Shown piece by piece: positions 34,232-43,047 of a stretch of DNA of 64,000 bases. The stretch is from Nakamurella antarctica (GTDB taxonomy: Bacteria; Actinomycetota; Actinomycetes; Mycobacteriales; Nakamurellaceae): NCBI RefSeq assembly GCF_003860405.1, contig NZ_CP034170.1, positions 1,736,001-1,800,000 on the forward strand, read 5' to 3'. The notes under the pieces were generated by a model. The model worked only from the letters and a program-made list of their open reading frames with translations, searched no databases and was not told the origin of the DNA. The first letter of the stretch is position 1; each line of letters opens with the position of its first letter. Made by a program: the position numbers and the translations under genes.

Positions 34232-35995
34232 ATGAGCGAAAGCCCAGGGCAACAGCAGCCACATTTCGGAATACCCGAAAATCACGGTCAGGATGGACCG
34301 CCGCCCGGTGGGGCGAACCACGGTCCCAACGATGCGCAAGGCCCGCACAGCCAGTCCGCAGGTCCCCAGAACGGCGAGCAGCAGTATGGCCAGCCCGGGC
34401 AGCAACAGCAAGGCCAACAGCAATACGGGCAACAGCAATACGGCCAGCCCGGGCAACAGCAGTACGGCCAGCCCGGCCAGCAGCAGTACGGCCAGCCCGG
34501 CCAGCAGCAGTACGGCCAGCCCGGCCAGCAGCAGTACGGCCAGCCCGGCCAGCAGCAGTACGGCCAGCCCGGCCAGCAGCAATACGGCCAGCAGCAATAC
34601 GGCCAGCCCGGCCAGCAGCAATACGGGCAACAGCAATACGGCCAGCCCGGCCAGCAGCAGTACGGGCAACAGCAATACGGCCAGCCCGGGCAACAGCAGT
34701 ACGGCCAACCGGGGCCGCCCAGCTCCGCTCAGCAGAGTCGGAAGGGCTCCAAGGGACCGCTGATCACAGCTGTTGCGGTGGTGATTGCGTTAATTGCCGG
34801 GGTGGGTGTGTGGTTCTTTGCTTTCCGTGAGACCAAGCCGGCGGGGCAGGCAAGTCCGCAAGCCGCGGCAGCAGCACTGTTTGCTGACGTCAGTAATGGC
34901 GACTTGGTGGGGTTGGCTGACACCTTCGATCCGGTCGAATCCTCCCTCGTCACCGATTTTGCGGGAGACGTCACCAAACATCTGCAGCGAATCGGGCTGC
35001 TCACAGATGAGGCGACGATTAACAACTCCACCGGCGTTGGCATCTCCATCAAAGGCGTCACCTACGACGAGTCGGCCGCAGAGAACCCCCTGCCAAACCT
35101 GAGCATCGTGAAGGTGACCGGCGGTACTGTCACCATCGATCCACCTGCGGGCAATAATTCTGCAGCCCAGACAGATAAATTCCGGGCATTGCTGGCAGCG
35201 CTCGAAAAAGCCAATTTGTCTTCCGACTTTCAACCCGCAGTGCAGACAGAGCCCACCGTCATCGACATCGCGAAGGTTATCCGTGAAGAAAATAACGGTA
35301 AGCCACTCAGAATCTCGACGGTCCAACGGGACGGCGAGTGGTACCCGAGCCTGTTTTACACGCTCGCGGACTACGCCGCCCAGCAGGCAGGGAAGACGCT
35401 CACCCCTGCCGATTCAATCCCAGCCGTCGGTGCAGCTTCCCCGGGGGCTGCGATGGACACGCTGATCAAGGCCAGTCTCGCCGACGATCCAGAATCAGTG
35501 ATCAAAATTCTGGATCCCCGCGAAATGGGTGTCGTCCACGATTACGGTCGGATGCTTGTTGACGGTATCGGTAGAACTGACGTTCCGCAGGCACAGGTCA
35601 CGGCATCCTGGACTCTGGACGAGGTCACCGGCGGAACCAAGGTGTCCCTCGGCACTTTAGAAATCACCTTCGATGGCACGACCGCGAAAATTGTTCGGGA
35701 TGTCGCTGCGGGTTCGGTGACGGTGTCGGCCAACGGCGAGGCTCAGACCTTCGACAGCACCGCCGTCGCGTCATTATTGGGGTCCAAAGACCTTTCCGAA
35801 ATTCATCCGAATTTGCCGGCAATGGTCGCCAGGATGATCAAGGCCGCTCTGGGCTTGGGCGTCATCGCCACCAAGGTTGATGGTTCTTGGTACATCGCGC
35901 CGGCCCGCACATTCCTGGGCACCGTCCCACAGCTGATGAGCGGCATGGAGGAATCTGATATCGACATGTTCCTTGATTTACTGAAGCAGAACTAG
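34232..35995 (+). CDS. Membrane protein with long QYGQPG repeat tail
   Basis: A 587-residue protein starting at ATG 34232 after GAGGGG. Residues ~45-165 are almost only Gln, Tyr, Gly and Pro in QQYGQPGQ units. A single membrane span follows ([22 protein letters not shown], ~residues 178-200), then a ~385-residue extracytoplasmic part. That part has two similar regions beginning [22 protein letters not shown] and [20 protein letters not shown], which look like a duplicated domain. The orientation puts the repeat tail in the cytoplasm. I do not recognise a function. The strong terminator at 36011-36050 ends the transcript. Confidence 0.75.
   Translation: MSESPGQQQPHFGIPENHGQDGPPPGGANHGPNDAQGPHSQSAGPQNGEQQYGQPGQQQQGQQQYGQQQYGQPGQQQYGQPGQQQYGQPGQQQYGQPGQQQYGQPGQQQYGQPGQQQYGQQQYGQPGQQQYGQQQYGQPGQQQYGQQQYGQPGQQQYGQPGPPSSAQQSRKGSKGPLITAVAVVIALIAGVGVWFFAFRETKPAGQASPQAAAAALFADVSNGDLVGLADTFDPVESSLVTDFAGDVTKHLQRIGLLTDEATINNSTGVGISIKGVTYDESAAENPLPNLSIVKVTGGTVTIDPPAGNNSAAQTDKFRALLAALEKANLSSDFQPAVQTEPTVIDIAKVIREENNGKPLRISTVQRDGEWYPSLFYTLADYAAQQAGKTLTPADSIPAVGAASPGAAMDTLIKASLADDPESVIKILDPREMGVVHDYGRMLVDGIGRTDVPQAQVTASWTLDEVTGGTKVSLGTLEITFDGTTAKIVRDVAAGSVTVSANGEAQTFDSTAVASLLGSKDLSEIHPNLPAMVARMIKAALGLGVIATKVDGSWYIAPARTFLGTVPQLMSGMEESDIDMFLDLLKQN
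34377..34714 (+). repeat. Tandem 24/12-base repeat coding Gln-Tyr-Gly-Pro tail
   Basis: Nearly identical 24-base units (CAGCAGTACGGCCAGCCCGG plus four bases) are interspersed with 12-base CAGCAATACGGC-type units, around 15 in total. Seven consecutive units near 34455-34590 are practically identical, implying recent expansion. Units are multiples of three. Confidence 0.9.
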
Positions 35996-36010
35996 TTCTT
36001 TTCAGGTGTT

Positions 36011-36050
36011 GGCCCTGTCGCGGATACTCTGCGCGACAGGGCCGTTTTCT
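36011..36050 (+). terminator. Rho-independent terminator
   Basis: GGCCCTGTCGCG (36011-36022) and its exact complement (36032-36043) form a 12-base stem with a 9-base loop, followed by GTTTTCTTCT. It is 16 bases after the stop of the repeat protein gene. Confidence 0.93.
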
Positions 36051-36087
36051 TCTGCTCCTGTTGGTGTACATCGGTCCGGCCTGTCCC

Positions 36088-36116
36088 TTGATCGCATAGC
36101 AGGACAAGCGTACGGT
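36088..36116 (+). promoter_or_regulatory. acn promoter with overlapping AcnR-type operator
   Basis: TTGATC (36088-36093) and TACGGT (36111-36116) with a 17-base spacer fit a housekeeping promoter. CAGGACAAGCGTACGG (36100-36115) matches the AcnR motif CAGNAC-NNNC-GTACTG reported for corynebacteria and mycobacteria in all but one fixed position, and it covers the -10 region. A repressor bound there would block the polymerase. The predicted leader is ~160 bases. Confidence 0.65.
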
Positions 36117-36283
36117 TAGACGTGCGATCGCTTTCGGGGTTGCCGCTGGTCGCTACGGCCTCGGTGATAGGAAGCCGGTCGCCGAACATCGCCGGGGCTG
36201 CCGCGCCGGTGTTGAACCCCCGGTCACGTCCCGTCGGTAACCGCCCACCGCTGGGATCCGCCGCAGCTCAAGGAGAGACAACC

Positions 36284-39115
36284 GTGCCAGCAGCACCCAA
36301 CAGCTTTCATTCCAAGGACACCCTCACCGTTGCCAGCGAAGCCGGTGAAAAGACATACGAGTACTACAAGATCGCTGGCGTTCCAGGTCTGGAGAATGCC
36401 GCAAAACTGCCTTACTCGCTGAAGGTCCTGCTGGAGAATCTGCTGCGTACGGAAGACGGGGCGAACATCACCGCGGATCACATCCGTGCCCTGGCCAATT
36501 GGGATCCCAACGCCGAGCCCGATACTGAGATTCAGTTCACCCCTGCCCGCGTGATCATGCAGGACTTCACCGGTGTGCCGTGCGTGGTCGACCTGGCCAC
36601 CATGCGCGAAGCCATGGCCGACCTTGGCGGCGACCCCCACCGCATCAACCCGTTGGCCCCCGCCGAAATGGTCATTGACCACTCGGTCATTGCCGACGTC
36701 TTCGGCAGCCCAGATGCTTTCGAGCGCAACGTCGCTCTCGAGTACGAGCGCAACCGTGAGCGCTACCAATTCCTGCGTTGGGGCCAGAGCGCCTTCGACG
36801 AGTTCAAGGTCGTCCCGCCAGGAACCGGCATCGTGCATCAGGTCAACATTGAGCACTTGGCCCGAACGGTGATGGTGCGCAACGGCTTTGCCTATCCGGA
36901 CACATTGGTCGGAACCGACTCGCACACCACGATGGTCAACGGGCTCGGCGTCCTGGGCTGGGGTGTCGGCGGCATCGAAGCAGAGGCAGCCATGCTCGGT
37001 CAACCGGTATCGATGTTGATCCCCCGTGTAGTGGGATTCAAACTGCTGGGCTCTCTTCCGGATGGCACCACTGCCACCGACCTCGTATTGACTATCACCG
37101 AGATGCTCCGGAAGCACGGCGTTGTCGGGAAGTTTGTCGAGTTCTACGGCGAAGGCGTCAGCGCAGTGCCGCTGGCAAACCGCGCCACCATCGGCAATAT
37201 GAGTCCCGAGTTCGGCTCCACCGCCGCGATGTTCCCCATCGATGCCGAGACCATCAGCTACATGCGCCTCACTGGGCGCCCCGAGGAGCAACTCGCACTC
37301 ATCGAGGCCTACGCGAAAGCTCAAACACTTTGGCACGACGCCAGTGTCGAGCCAGTCTTTTCTGAGTACCTTGAACTCGATATGTCGACCGTGGTTCCTT
37401 CCATCGCGGGCCCCAAGCGCCCGCAGGACCGCGTGATCCTGGCCGACTCCGTTGCATCGTTTCGCACCGCGCTGCAGGCCTACGTCAGCAAGGACGATTT
37501 GGACGCGGTGGACGAGTCCCTTCTGGAAACGTTCCCAGCCTCGGATCCGCCCTCTCATGAGGAATCACACGTCACTGCGTCATCCACGAAAGCGGGCGGC
37601 ACACCCGGCAGCACCGGCTCCGGTCGCCGAATTTCCAAGCCGACGTCGGTGACCATGGATGGCCAGACCTTCGACATGGACCACGGTCACGTTGCCATCG
37701 CGGCCATCACCTCCTGCACCAACACCTCGAACCCGCAGGTGATGATCGGGGCGGCACTTTTGGCCAAGAAGGCCGTTGAACGGGGGCTCACGCGCAAGCC
37801 GTGGGTGAAGACCACGCTGTCCCCGGGCTCGCAGGTTGTCATGGACTACTACGAGCGCGCGGGCCTCATGCCGTACATGGAGAAACTGGGCTTCAGCCTC
37901 GCTGGCTTCGGCTGCATGACGTGTATCGGCAACTCTGGACCCCTTCGCGACGAAATTTCGACCGCCATCAACGAGGCCGACCTGGCCGCCGTCTCCGTTC
38001 TGTCCGGTAACCGAAACTTCGAGGGCCGCATCAACCCGGACATCAAAATGAACTACTTGGCATCCCCGCCTTTGGTCGTCGCCTATGCGATCGCGGGCAG
38101 CATGGACATGGATATCACTCGTGACGCGCTCGGTACTGATCAAAATGGCGTCGAGGTCTTTTTGAAGGACATCTGGCCATCGCCGCAGGAGGTCGAGGCA
38201 GTGATGGCCTCAGCGATCAACCAGGAGATGTTCATTCGTGGGTACGCTGACGTTTTTGCTGGTGATGCACGGTGGAAGTCGCTGCCCACCCCCACTGGAA
38301 AAACCTTCGAATGGGATACGGATTCCACCTACGTTCGCAAACCCCCGTACTTCGATGGGATGTCAGCTACCCCATCTCCTGTCACGGACATCAGCGGTGC
38401 GAGGGTCCTAGCCAAGCTGGGCGATTCGGTCACGACCGACCACATCTCCCCCGCCGGCAACATTAAGGCGGGAACGCCCGCAGCGCAGTACCTCACCGAG
38501 CACGGCGTAACTCGGAAGGACTTCAACTCCTATGGCTCACGCCGCGGTAACCACGAAGTCATGATCCGTGGCACATTCGCCAACATTCGGTTGCGTAACC
38601 AGCTCCTGGATAACGTCGAAGGTGGTTACACCCGCAACTTTCTCGCTGGTGGCGAGCAGACCTTCATCTACGACGCTTCTGCCGCCTACCAAGCAGCCGG
38701 TATTCCGTTGGTGATTCTGGCTGGCGCTGAGTATGGCTCCGGCTCCTCGCGCGACTGGGCAGCCAAGGGCACGGCGCTACTGGGCGTCAAGGCCGTCATC
38801 GCCGTCTCGTACGAGCGGATTCACCGTTCCAACTTGATCGGCATGGGCGTCATCCCATTGCAGTTCCCGTCGGGGCAATCCGCGGATTCCCTGGGTTTGA
38901 CGGGAACGGAGACATTCGAGTTCACCGGAATCACGGCGCTGAACGAGAGTCGTATCCCGAAGACCGTCACTGTCACAGCAACCTCGGAGGATGGCACCGT
39001 CGTGTCATTCAACGCCATGGTCCGCATTGACACACCGGGCGAGGCCGACTATTACCGCAACGGCGGCATCATGCAGTACGTGCTGCGCAATCTGCTGGCT
39101 GACGCCGGCAACTGA
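36284..39115 (+). CDS. acn: Aconitate hydratase A
   Basis: About 943 residues, the usual size of AcnA. It isomerises citrate to isocitrate in the TCA cycle using a [4Fe-4S] cluster. The three cluster cysteines are in [13 protein letters not shown] and [14 protein letters not shown]. Further signatures are [22 protein letters not shown] and [16 protein letters not shown]. The GTG at 36284 has AAGGAG 8 bases upstream; the frame is open to 36122 but that part is not protein-like and carries the promoter. The acnR gene follows after 9 bases, and the SUF operon that would supply its cluster is in the same window. Confidence 0.96.
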   Translation: MPAAPNSFHSKDTLTVASEAGEKTYEYYKIAGVPGLENAAKLPYSLKVLLENLLRTEDGANITADHIRALANWDPNAEPDTEIQFTPARVIMQDFTGVPCVVDLATMREAMADLGGDPHRINPLAPAEMVIDHSVIADVFGSPDAFERNVALEYERNRERYQFLRWGQSAFDEFKVVPPGTGIVHQVNIEHLARTVMVRNGFAYPDTLVGTDSHTTMVNGLGVLGWGVGGIEAEAAMLGQPVSMLIPRVVGFKLLGSLPDGTTATDLVLTITEMLRKHGVVGKFVEFYGEGVSAVPLANRATIGNMSPEFGSTAAMFPIDAETISYMRLTGRPEEQLALIEAYAKAQTLWHDASVEPVFSEYLELDMSTVVPSIAGPKRPQDRVILADSVASFRTALQAYVSKDDLDAVDESLLETFPASDPPSHEESHVTASSTKAGGTPGSTGSGRRISKPTSVTMDGQTFDMDHGHVAIAAITSCTNTSNPQVMIGAALLAKKAVERGLTRKPWVKTTLSPGSQVVMDYYERAGLMPYMEKLGFSLAGFGCMTCIGNSGPLRDEISTAINEADLAAVSVLSGNRNFEGRINPDIKMNYLASPPLVVAYAIAGSMDMDITRDALGTDQNGVEVFLKDIWPSPQEVEAVMASAINQEMFIRGYADVFAGDARWKSLPTPTGKTFEWDTDSTYVRKPPYFDGMSATPSPVTDISGARVLAKLGDSVTTDHISPAGNIKAGTPAAQYLTEHGVTRKDFNSYGSRRGNHEVMIRGTFANIRLRNQLLDNVEGGYTRNFLAGGEQTFIYDASAAYQAAGIPLVILAGAEYGSGSSRDWAAKGTALLGVKAVIAVSYERIHRSNLIGMGVIPLQFPSGQSADSLGLTGTETFEFTGITALNESRIPKTVTVTATSEDGTVVSFNAMVRIDTPGEADYYRNGGIMQYVLRNLLADAGN

Positions 39116-39124
39116 TAGAACTCC

Positions 39125-39712
39125 ATGCCCCGGGTTAGCCAAGATCATCTCGACGCTCGTCGGTGGCAGATCCTAGGTGGTGCCCGTGCCGCGTTCGCGC
39201 GGCACGGGTACGAGGGTGCCACCGTCCGGGTTCTCGAGGAGGAAATCGGGCTTTCCCGGGGGGCGATTTTTCACCACTTCGCTGATAAAGCAGCTCTTTT
39301 CATGGCGTTGGCGGTGGAAGACGCCGAAAATATGGCTGACACCGTTGCGGCCCAGGGACTTGTTCAGGTGATGCGTGATTTGGTTGCAGCCCCCAACGCC
39401 GGGTGGCTAGGCACCCAGCTTGAAATATCTCGCCGCTTGCGGACGGACGAAAGCTTCAGAGCCGCGTGGGAAATACGATCTGAAGCCATCAGGTCAGCCA
39501 CGCGGGCTCGGCTATCTCGACAGCGCGACAGTGGGATTTTGCGCCGCGACGTAGATATCGATGTGCTCACCGACTACCTGCAGCTGGTTCTCAACGGTTT
39601 GGTCTCGCATCTGGCCTCTGGTCAACCCACAGCCGCTCTGACGCCGGTTCTGGACATGATTGAAGCATCCGTCCGAATCCAGCCGGCTCATCTTTGCGCC
39701 TTCAACGCTTGA
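39125..39712 (+). CDS. acnR: TetR-family regulator, AcnR-like
   Basis: A 195-residue repressor with the TetR helix-turn-helix at residues ~15-55 (ILGGARAAFARHGYEGATVRVLEEEIGLSRGAIFHHF split over three helices; FHHFADK is the recognition end). The C-terminal part is the ligand/dimer domain. Placement 9 bases after acn, together with the AcnR-type operator at the acn promoter, supports repression of acn as shown for AcnR in Corynebacterium glutamicum. M. tuberculosis has the same pair (Rv1475c-Rv1474c). Confidence 0.88.
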   Translation: MPRVSQDHLDARRWQILGGARAAFARHGYEGATVRVLEEEIGLSRGAIFHHFADKAALFMALAVEDAENMADTVAAQGLVQVMRDLVAAPNAGWLGTQLEISRRLRTDESFRAAWEIRSEAIRSATRARLSRQRDSGILRRDVDIDVLTDYLQLVLNGLVSHLASGQPTAALTPVLDMIEASVRIQPAHLCAFNA

Positions 39713-39721
39713 GCCGCAGGA

Positions 39722-40201
39722 TTATTGTCGTCTCAGCGCCCGCAGGTGCGTGTCGTTGGTAGCGAACCATAGCTTGGCTCTCCCCGTGTTGACGCAGGAG
39801 ACGATGATGACGGATACCAGGACGCTGCCGCCAATCCCCCGGTTCGCCGAGTCAGTCAGGCCCAGTTGAATCCAGGAGAACAGCAGCAAGACGATGGGCA
39901 TTACCGTGACTAGTGTTTGGCTCTTGCGTGCGAGCGCTTGCAGGCTGCCATAAAACAGCAATCCCATTCCCACCACCGACAATGCGAAGATCGCTGAACT
40001 TAATGTCTGCTTCTCGCTCGCAGGATCGATGTAGCCATAGTCTTCGCCGAAGAGAGCCAGAACATTGACACTCACCCCGATAAACAGCCACAACCATACG
40101 AGGACCACAGCAACAATCACTGATCTTGGCCGCACCTCTGTCGGAGATTCTCCCCAAAAATTAGCCTGATCCTGCCCGTGCGGAGCATCAAACAGTCCCA
40201 T
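39722..40201 (-). CDS. Small membrane protein of unknown function
   Basis: A 159-residue protein with four hydrophobic segments (VIVAVVLVWLWLFIGVSVNVLAL, AIFALSVVGMGLLFYGSL, LVTVMPIVLLLFSWIQLGL, and VLVSVIIVSCV) and a soluble N-terminus of ~28 residues. The C-terminal NTGRAKLWFATNDTHLRALRR, with a charged end, is typical of small actinobacterial membrane proteins of unknown role. It is convergent with acnR; only 9 bases lie between the stops. Confidence 0.7.
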   Translation of the reverse strand: MGLFDAPHGQDQANFWGESPTEVRPRSVIVAVVLVWLWLFIGVSVNVLALFGEDYGYIDPASEKQTLSSAIFALSVVGMGLLFYGSLQALARKSQTLVTVMPIVLLLFSWIQLGLTDSANRGIGGSVLVSVIIVSCVNTGRAKLWFATNDTHLRALRRQ

Positions 40202-40275
40202 CAGGCCATTATAGACACGTTTAGCCCATCAGTGGTCGCCTTGGTAAACCCGAATGGATCAGCGGTGCATCTCGG

Positions 40276-41262
40276 CTAGTCGGATTCAGTCTGTTTGTTC
40301 AATTCTCGCAGCAGCGGAACCTGTTCTGATCTTTCGCGCAAACGCTGATCGGAGGAGGTGAGCGAGGCAGCGGTGGAAATCAACCTTGTGACTGCGCGCA
40401 GCGCTTCCGCTGGCCTGCTGAGTAGTTCCTGGGCGAGAGCGTTGACCGCATCGCTCAGGTCTGCGGTGTCAACCACGGTGTTGACCAGACCTATCTCCCA
40501 GGCTTCCTTCGCGCCAACGGCCCTGCCTGTGGCGCACAGTTCTAACGCCCGCCGCGCCCCGACAGCCTGGGTTAAACGAGAGGTGCCCCCGAGATCTGGA
40601 ACCATCCCCCACGTGATTTCTCGCATAGCGAACTGGCTGTCCGTTGCGGCAATGACAAGATCGCAGGCGAGCGCCAGCTGAAACCCCGCTCCAATGGCGT
40701 GGCCATGAACTGCAGCAATGGAAACGAACTGTGTATCCGCCAGCCAGCTAAATCCTTTCTGGTAGGAACGGATTCGCTCTAGCGCCTGTGTGTCGGTTTC
40801 ACCTGCAATCAGCTCTAGGATGCCCGGCATCGCCTCGCGGTCGAGTCCGGCCGAAAACGAACGCCCGACACCCTTCACGATCACGACCCGCACCGTATCG
40901 TCGAGATTTTCACCGATCCATGCAAGCGCTTCCCAGGTTTTGTCGGTCTGAGCATTCAATTGAGCTGGGCGGTGAAGCGTTACTGTCGCGATGCCCGCTT
41001 CGACATCCAGCCCTACGTGGCCTTCCTCCAGCAACAGGTCGACAGCCGCCAGATCTGCAACGTCGGACAACGGACCGTCCACATAGATCTGAGCCAAGTG
41101 CGCAGCGAACCGCGGTTCCTCCGCGGCGTGCGCCAGGTCGATGATGACTTCGGCATCGTTGGCCGCAGTCGCCAGCTCTCCCTGCGTCGACGCGCGTTTA
41201 CCTGGCTTCTTCTTCGAACCGCGGTCGGTTTTGTCAACAACGTTCTTGGATTTTTTGCTCAC
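40276..41262 (-). CDS. Enoyl-CoA hydratase/isomerase family protein with altered active site
   Basis: A 328-residue crotonase-fold protein with an extra Lys-rich N-terminal ~75 residues (KKSKNVVDKTDRGSKKKPGK). The domain begins GIATVTLHRPAQLNAQ, and the CoA oxyanion-hole residues are in SFSAGLDR and GHAIGAGFQLALACD. Of the two acid-base glutamates of crotonase, the first position is Gln195, while the second is Glu215 in AMREITWGMVPDLGG. Loss of one Glu suggests isomerase or other activity rather than classical hydration. Position matches Rv1472 (echA12) next to the ABC-F gene. Confidence 0.85.
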   Translation of the reverse strand: MSKKSKNVVDKTDRGSKKKPGKRASTQGELATAANDAEVIIDLAHAAEEPRFAAHLAQIYVDGPLSDVADLAAVDLLLEEGHVGLDVEAGIATVTLHRPAQLNAQTDKTWEALAWIGENLDDTVRVVIVKGVGRSFSAGLDREAMPGILELIAGETDTQALERIRSYQKGFSWLADTQFVSIAAVHGHAIGAGFQLALACDLVIAATDSQFAMREITWGMVPDLGGTSRLTQAVGARRALELCATGRAVGAKEAWEIGLVNTVVDTADLSDAVNALAQELLSRPAEALRAVTRLISTAASLTSSDQRLRERSEQVPLLRELNKQTESD

Positions 41263-41309
41263 GGCCTCACTCTACGAGCAGCCCCGACACCGAGAACGGG
41301 TAGGCGGCT

Positions 41310-42926
41310 CTAGGCGAGTTCGACAAGCTCCAGATATTCGTCAGACCAGTGGTCCTCGGTACCGTCCGGCAGCAGGATGACGCGCTCGGGCTCGAGCGCC
41401 GCGACGGCTCCAGCATCGTGTGTCACCAGAACGACGGCTCCGGAATAGCTGTGGAGTGCGTCTAGTACCTGCTGCCGGCTTGCGGGGTCCAAGTTATTCG
41501 TGGGCTCGTCAAGCAGCAGCACGTTGGCAGCTGAGGAGACCAGCCCTGCGAGTGCGAGCCTTGTCTTCTCGCCACCGGAGAGTGTGCCAGCTTTTTGTTC
41601 GAGCTGTTCGCCCTTGAACAAGAAGGTGCCCAACAGGTTTCGTAGCTCTTGCGCCCCGGCATCCGGGGCCGCGTGCCGGATATTTTCCCAGACAGATGCA
41701 TCGGGATCCAGTGTCTCGTGCTCCTGTGCGTAATAACCGAGTTTGAGTCCGAAGCCCGCTTCGATCTTGCCGGTATCCGGCTTCTCCCGCCCGCCCATCA
41801 CCTTCAACAGCGTGGTCTTGCCCGCGCCGTTGAATCCGAGAACCACTACCCGGCTGCCCTTGTCGATCGCTAGGTCGACGCCCGCGAAGATTTCCAAGGA
41901 CCCATAGGCCTTGGAGAGATTACTGGCGGCCAGCGGTGTTCGGCCACAGGGCGCTGGCTCTGGAAAGCGAATCTTGGCGACCTTATCGGCAACGCGAATT
42001 TCGTCGAGGCCAGCGAGCAGTTTCTCTGCGCGCTTGGCCATGTTCTGTGCAGCAACGGCTTTCGTTGCTTTGGCCCCCATTTTGGCAGCCTGGGTGAACA
42101 ACACGGAGGCTTTCTTCTCCGCGTTGGCGCGCTCACGACGACGGCGCTGCTCGTCGGCGCTGCGTGCGTCGAGGTAACGCTGCCACGTCATGTTGTAGAT
42201 ATCGAGTTCGCCGCGGACAGCGTCAAGGAACCAGACGCGGTTGACAACCGCCGCCAGCAACTCGACATCGTGGGAAATAATCACCAGTCCGCCGTTGAAA
42301 CTCTTGAGAAAGTCCCGGAGCCAGACAATGGAGTCGTGGTCGAGGTGGTTGGTGGGCTCGTCCAACAGCAACATGGTGCCGTCACCGGCATCTGCCGCCG
42401 CGAAGAGGATACGGGAGAGCTCCACGCGGCGACGCTGGCCGCCAGAAAGTTCGTGCATGGGCTGGTTCAGAATCCGCTCGGGCAGGCCGAGGTTAGAGCT
42501 GATCCGAGCCGCTTCAGATTCTGCGGCGTATCCGCCGAGATTGGAGAACCGCTCCTCAATCGATCCGTAGCGGTTGATGGCGGCATCGCGGGCCGGGCCG
42601 TCCACCAACTCAGCCATCTCGATGTGCACCTTAGCCAGGTCTGCAGCGAGAACATCCAGGCCGCGTGCAGACAGGATCCGATCGCGGGCAGAGATGTTGA
42701 GATCGCCCTCGCGGGGGTCCTGCGGCAAGTAGCCCAGCGGGGAGGTCACGTCGACTTTGCCGGAATAGGGCTTTCCCTCACCTGCGAGCACCCGCAAGGT
42801 GGTGGTCTTGCCGGCGCCGTTACGCCCCACAAAGGCGATGCGGTCGCCTGTTTGGACTCGGACGGAGGTGTCGGCGAGCAGGATCCGCGAGGCGGCCCGC
42901 AGTTCAAGGCCGGTTGCGGTAATCAC
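41310..42926 (-). CDS. ABC-F family ATPase (Rv1473-like position)
   Basis: A 538-residue protein with two ABC domains and no membrane spans. Domain 1: Walker A GRNGAGKTTTLRVL, LSGGQRRRVELSRIL, LLLDEPTNHLDHDS. Domain 2: GFNGAGKTTLLKVM, LSGGEKTRLALAGL, LLLDEPTNNLDP. A Lys/Arg/Ala-rich linker lies between. ABC-F proteins act on the ribosome. The GTG at 42926 has no Shine-Dalgarno sequence, but a TAGAAT hexamer (42940-42935 on the minus strand) lies 8 bases upstream, compatible with a leaderless transcript. It is distinct from the ABC-F gene at 8229. Confidence 0.9.
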   Translation of the reverse strand: MITATGLELRAASRILLADTSVRVQTGDRIAFVGRNGAGKTTTLRVLAGEGKPYSGKVDVTSPLGYLPQDPREGDLNISARDRILSARGLDVLAADLAKVHIEMAELVDGPARDAAINRYGSIEERFSNLGGYAAESEAARISSNLGLPERILNQPMHELSGGQRRRVELSRILFAAADAGDGTMLLLDEPTNHLDHDSIVWLRDFLKSFNGGLVIISHDVELLAAVVNRVWFLDAVRGELDIYNMTWQRYLDARSADEQRRRRERANAEKKASVLFTQAAKMGAKATKAVAAQNMAKRAEKLLAGLDEIRVADKVAKIRFPEPAPCGRTPLAASNLSKAYGSLEIFAGVDLAIDKGSRVVVLGFNGAGKTTLLKVMGGREKPDTGKIEAGFGLKLGYYAQEHETLDPDASVWENIRHAAPDAGAQELRNLLGTFLFKGEQLEQKAGTLSGGEKTRLALAGLVSSAANVLLLDEPTNNLDPASRQQVLDALHSYSGAVVLVTHDAGAVAALEPERVILLPDGTEDHWSDEYLELVELA

Positions 42927-43047
42927 GGATGTTGATTCTACCGGCCAGAACACGCCTGCCGGACCCTTTACCGGGGCAGATTGGTCACAAATGGTTGGTC
43001 AGGACATCAGAGGCTGGCGCAGTGCCCGCGGCCCTGATCACAGCGAC

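Noticed and set aside
34178-34708. Antisense 176-residue Leu/Ala-rich frame resembling a membrane protein
   Set aside because: It is the reverse complement of the QYGQPG repeat; its composition follows from the repeat only.
34377-34714. CRISPR-like tandem repeats
   Set aside because: There are no unique spacers and the units are in-frame coding repeats; the same applies to the HAGHD repeats at 50958-51062.
36122-36283. N-terminal extension of aconitase
   Set aside because: It is not protein-like, overlaps the promoter and operator, and a GTG with a good ribosome site starts the normal-length enzyme.
36224-37558. 444-residue antisense frame over acn
   Set aside because: acn on the plus strand is certain; the antisense product resembles no family and has no ribosome site.
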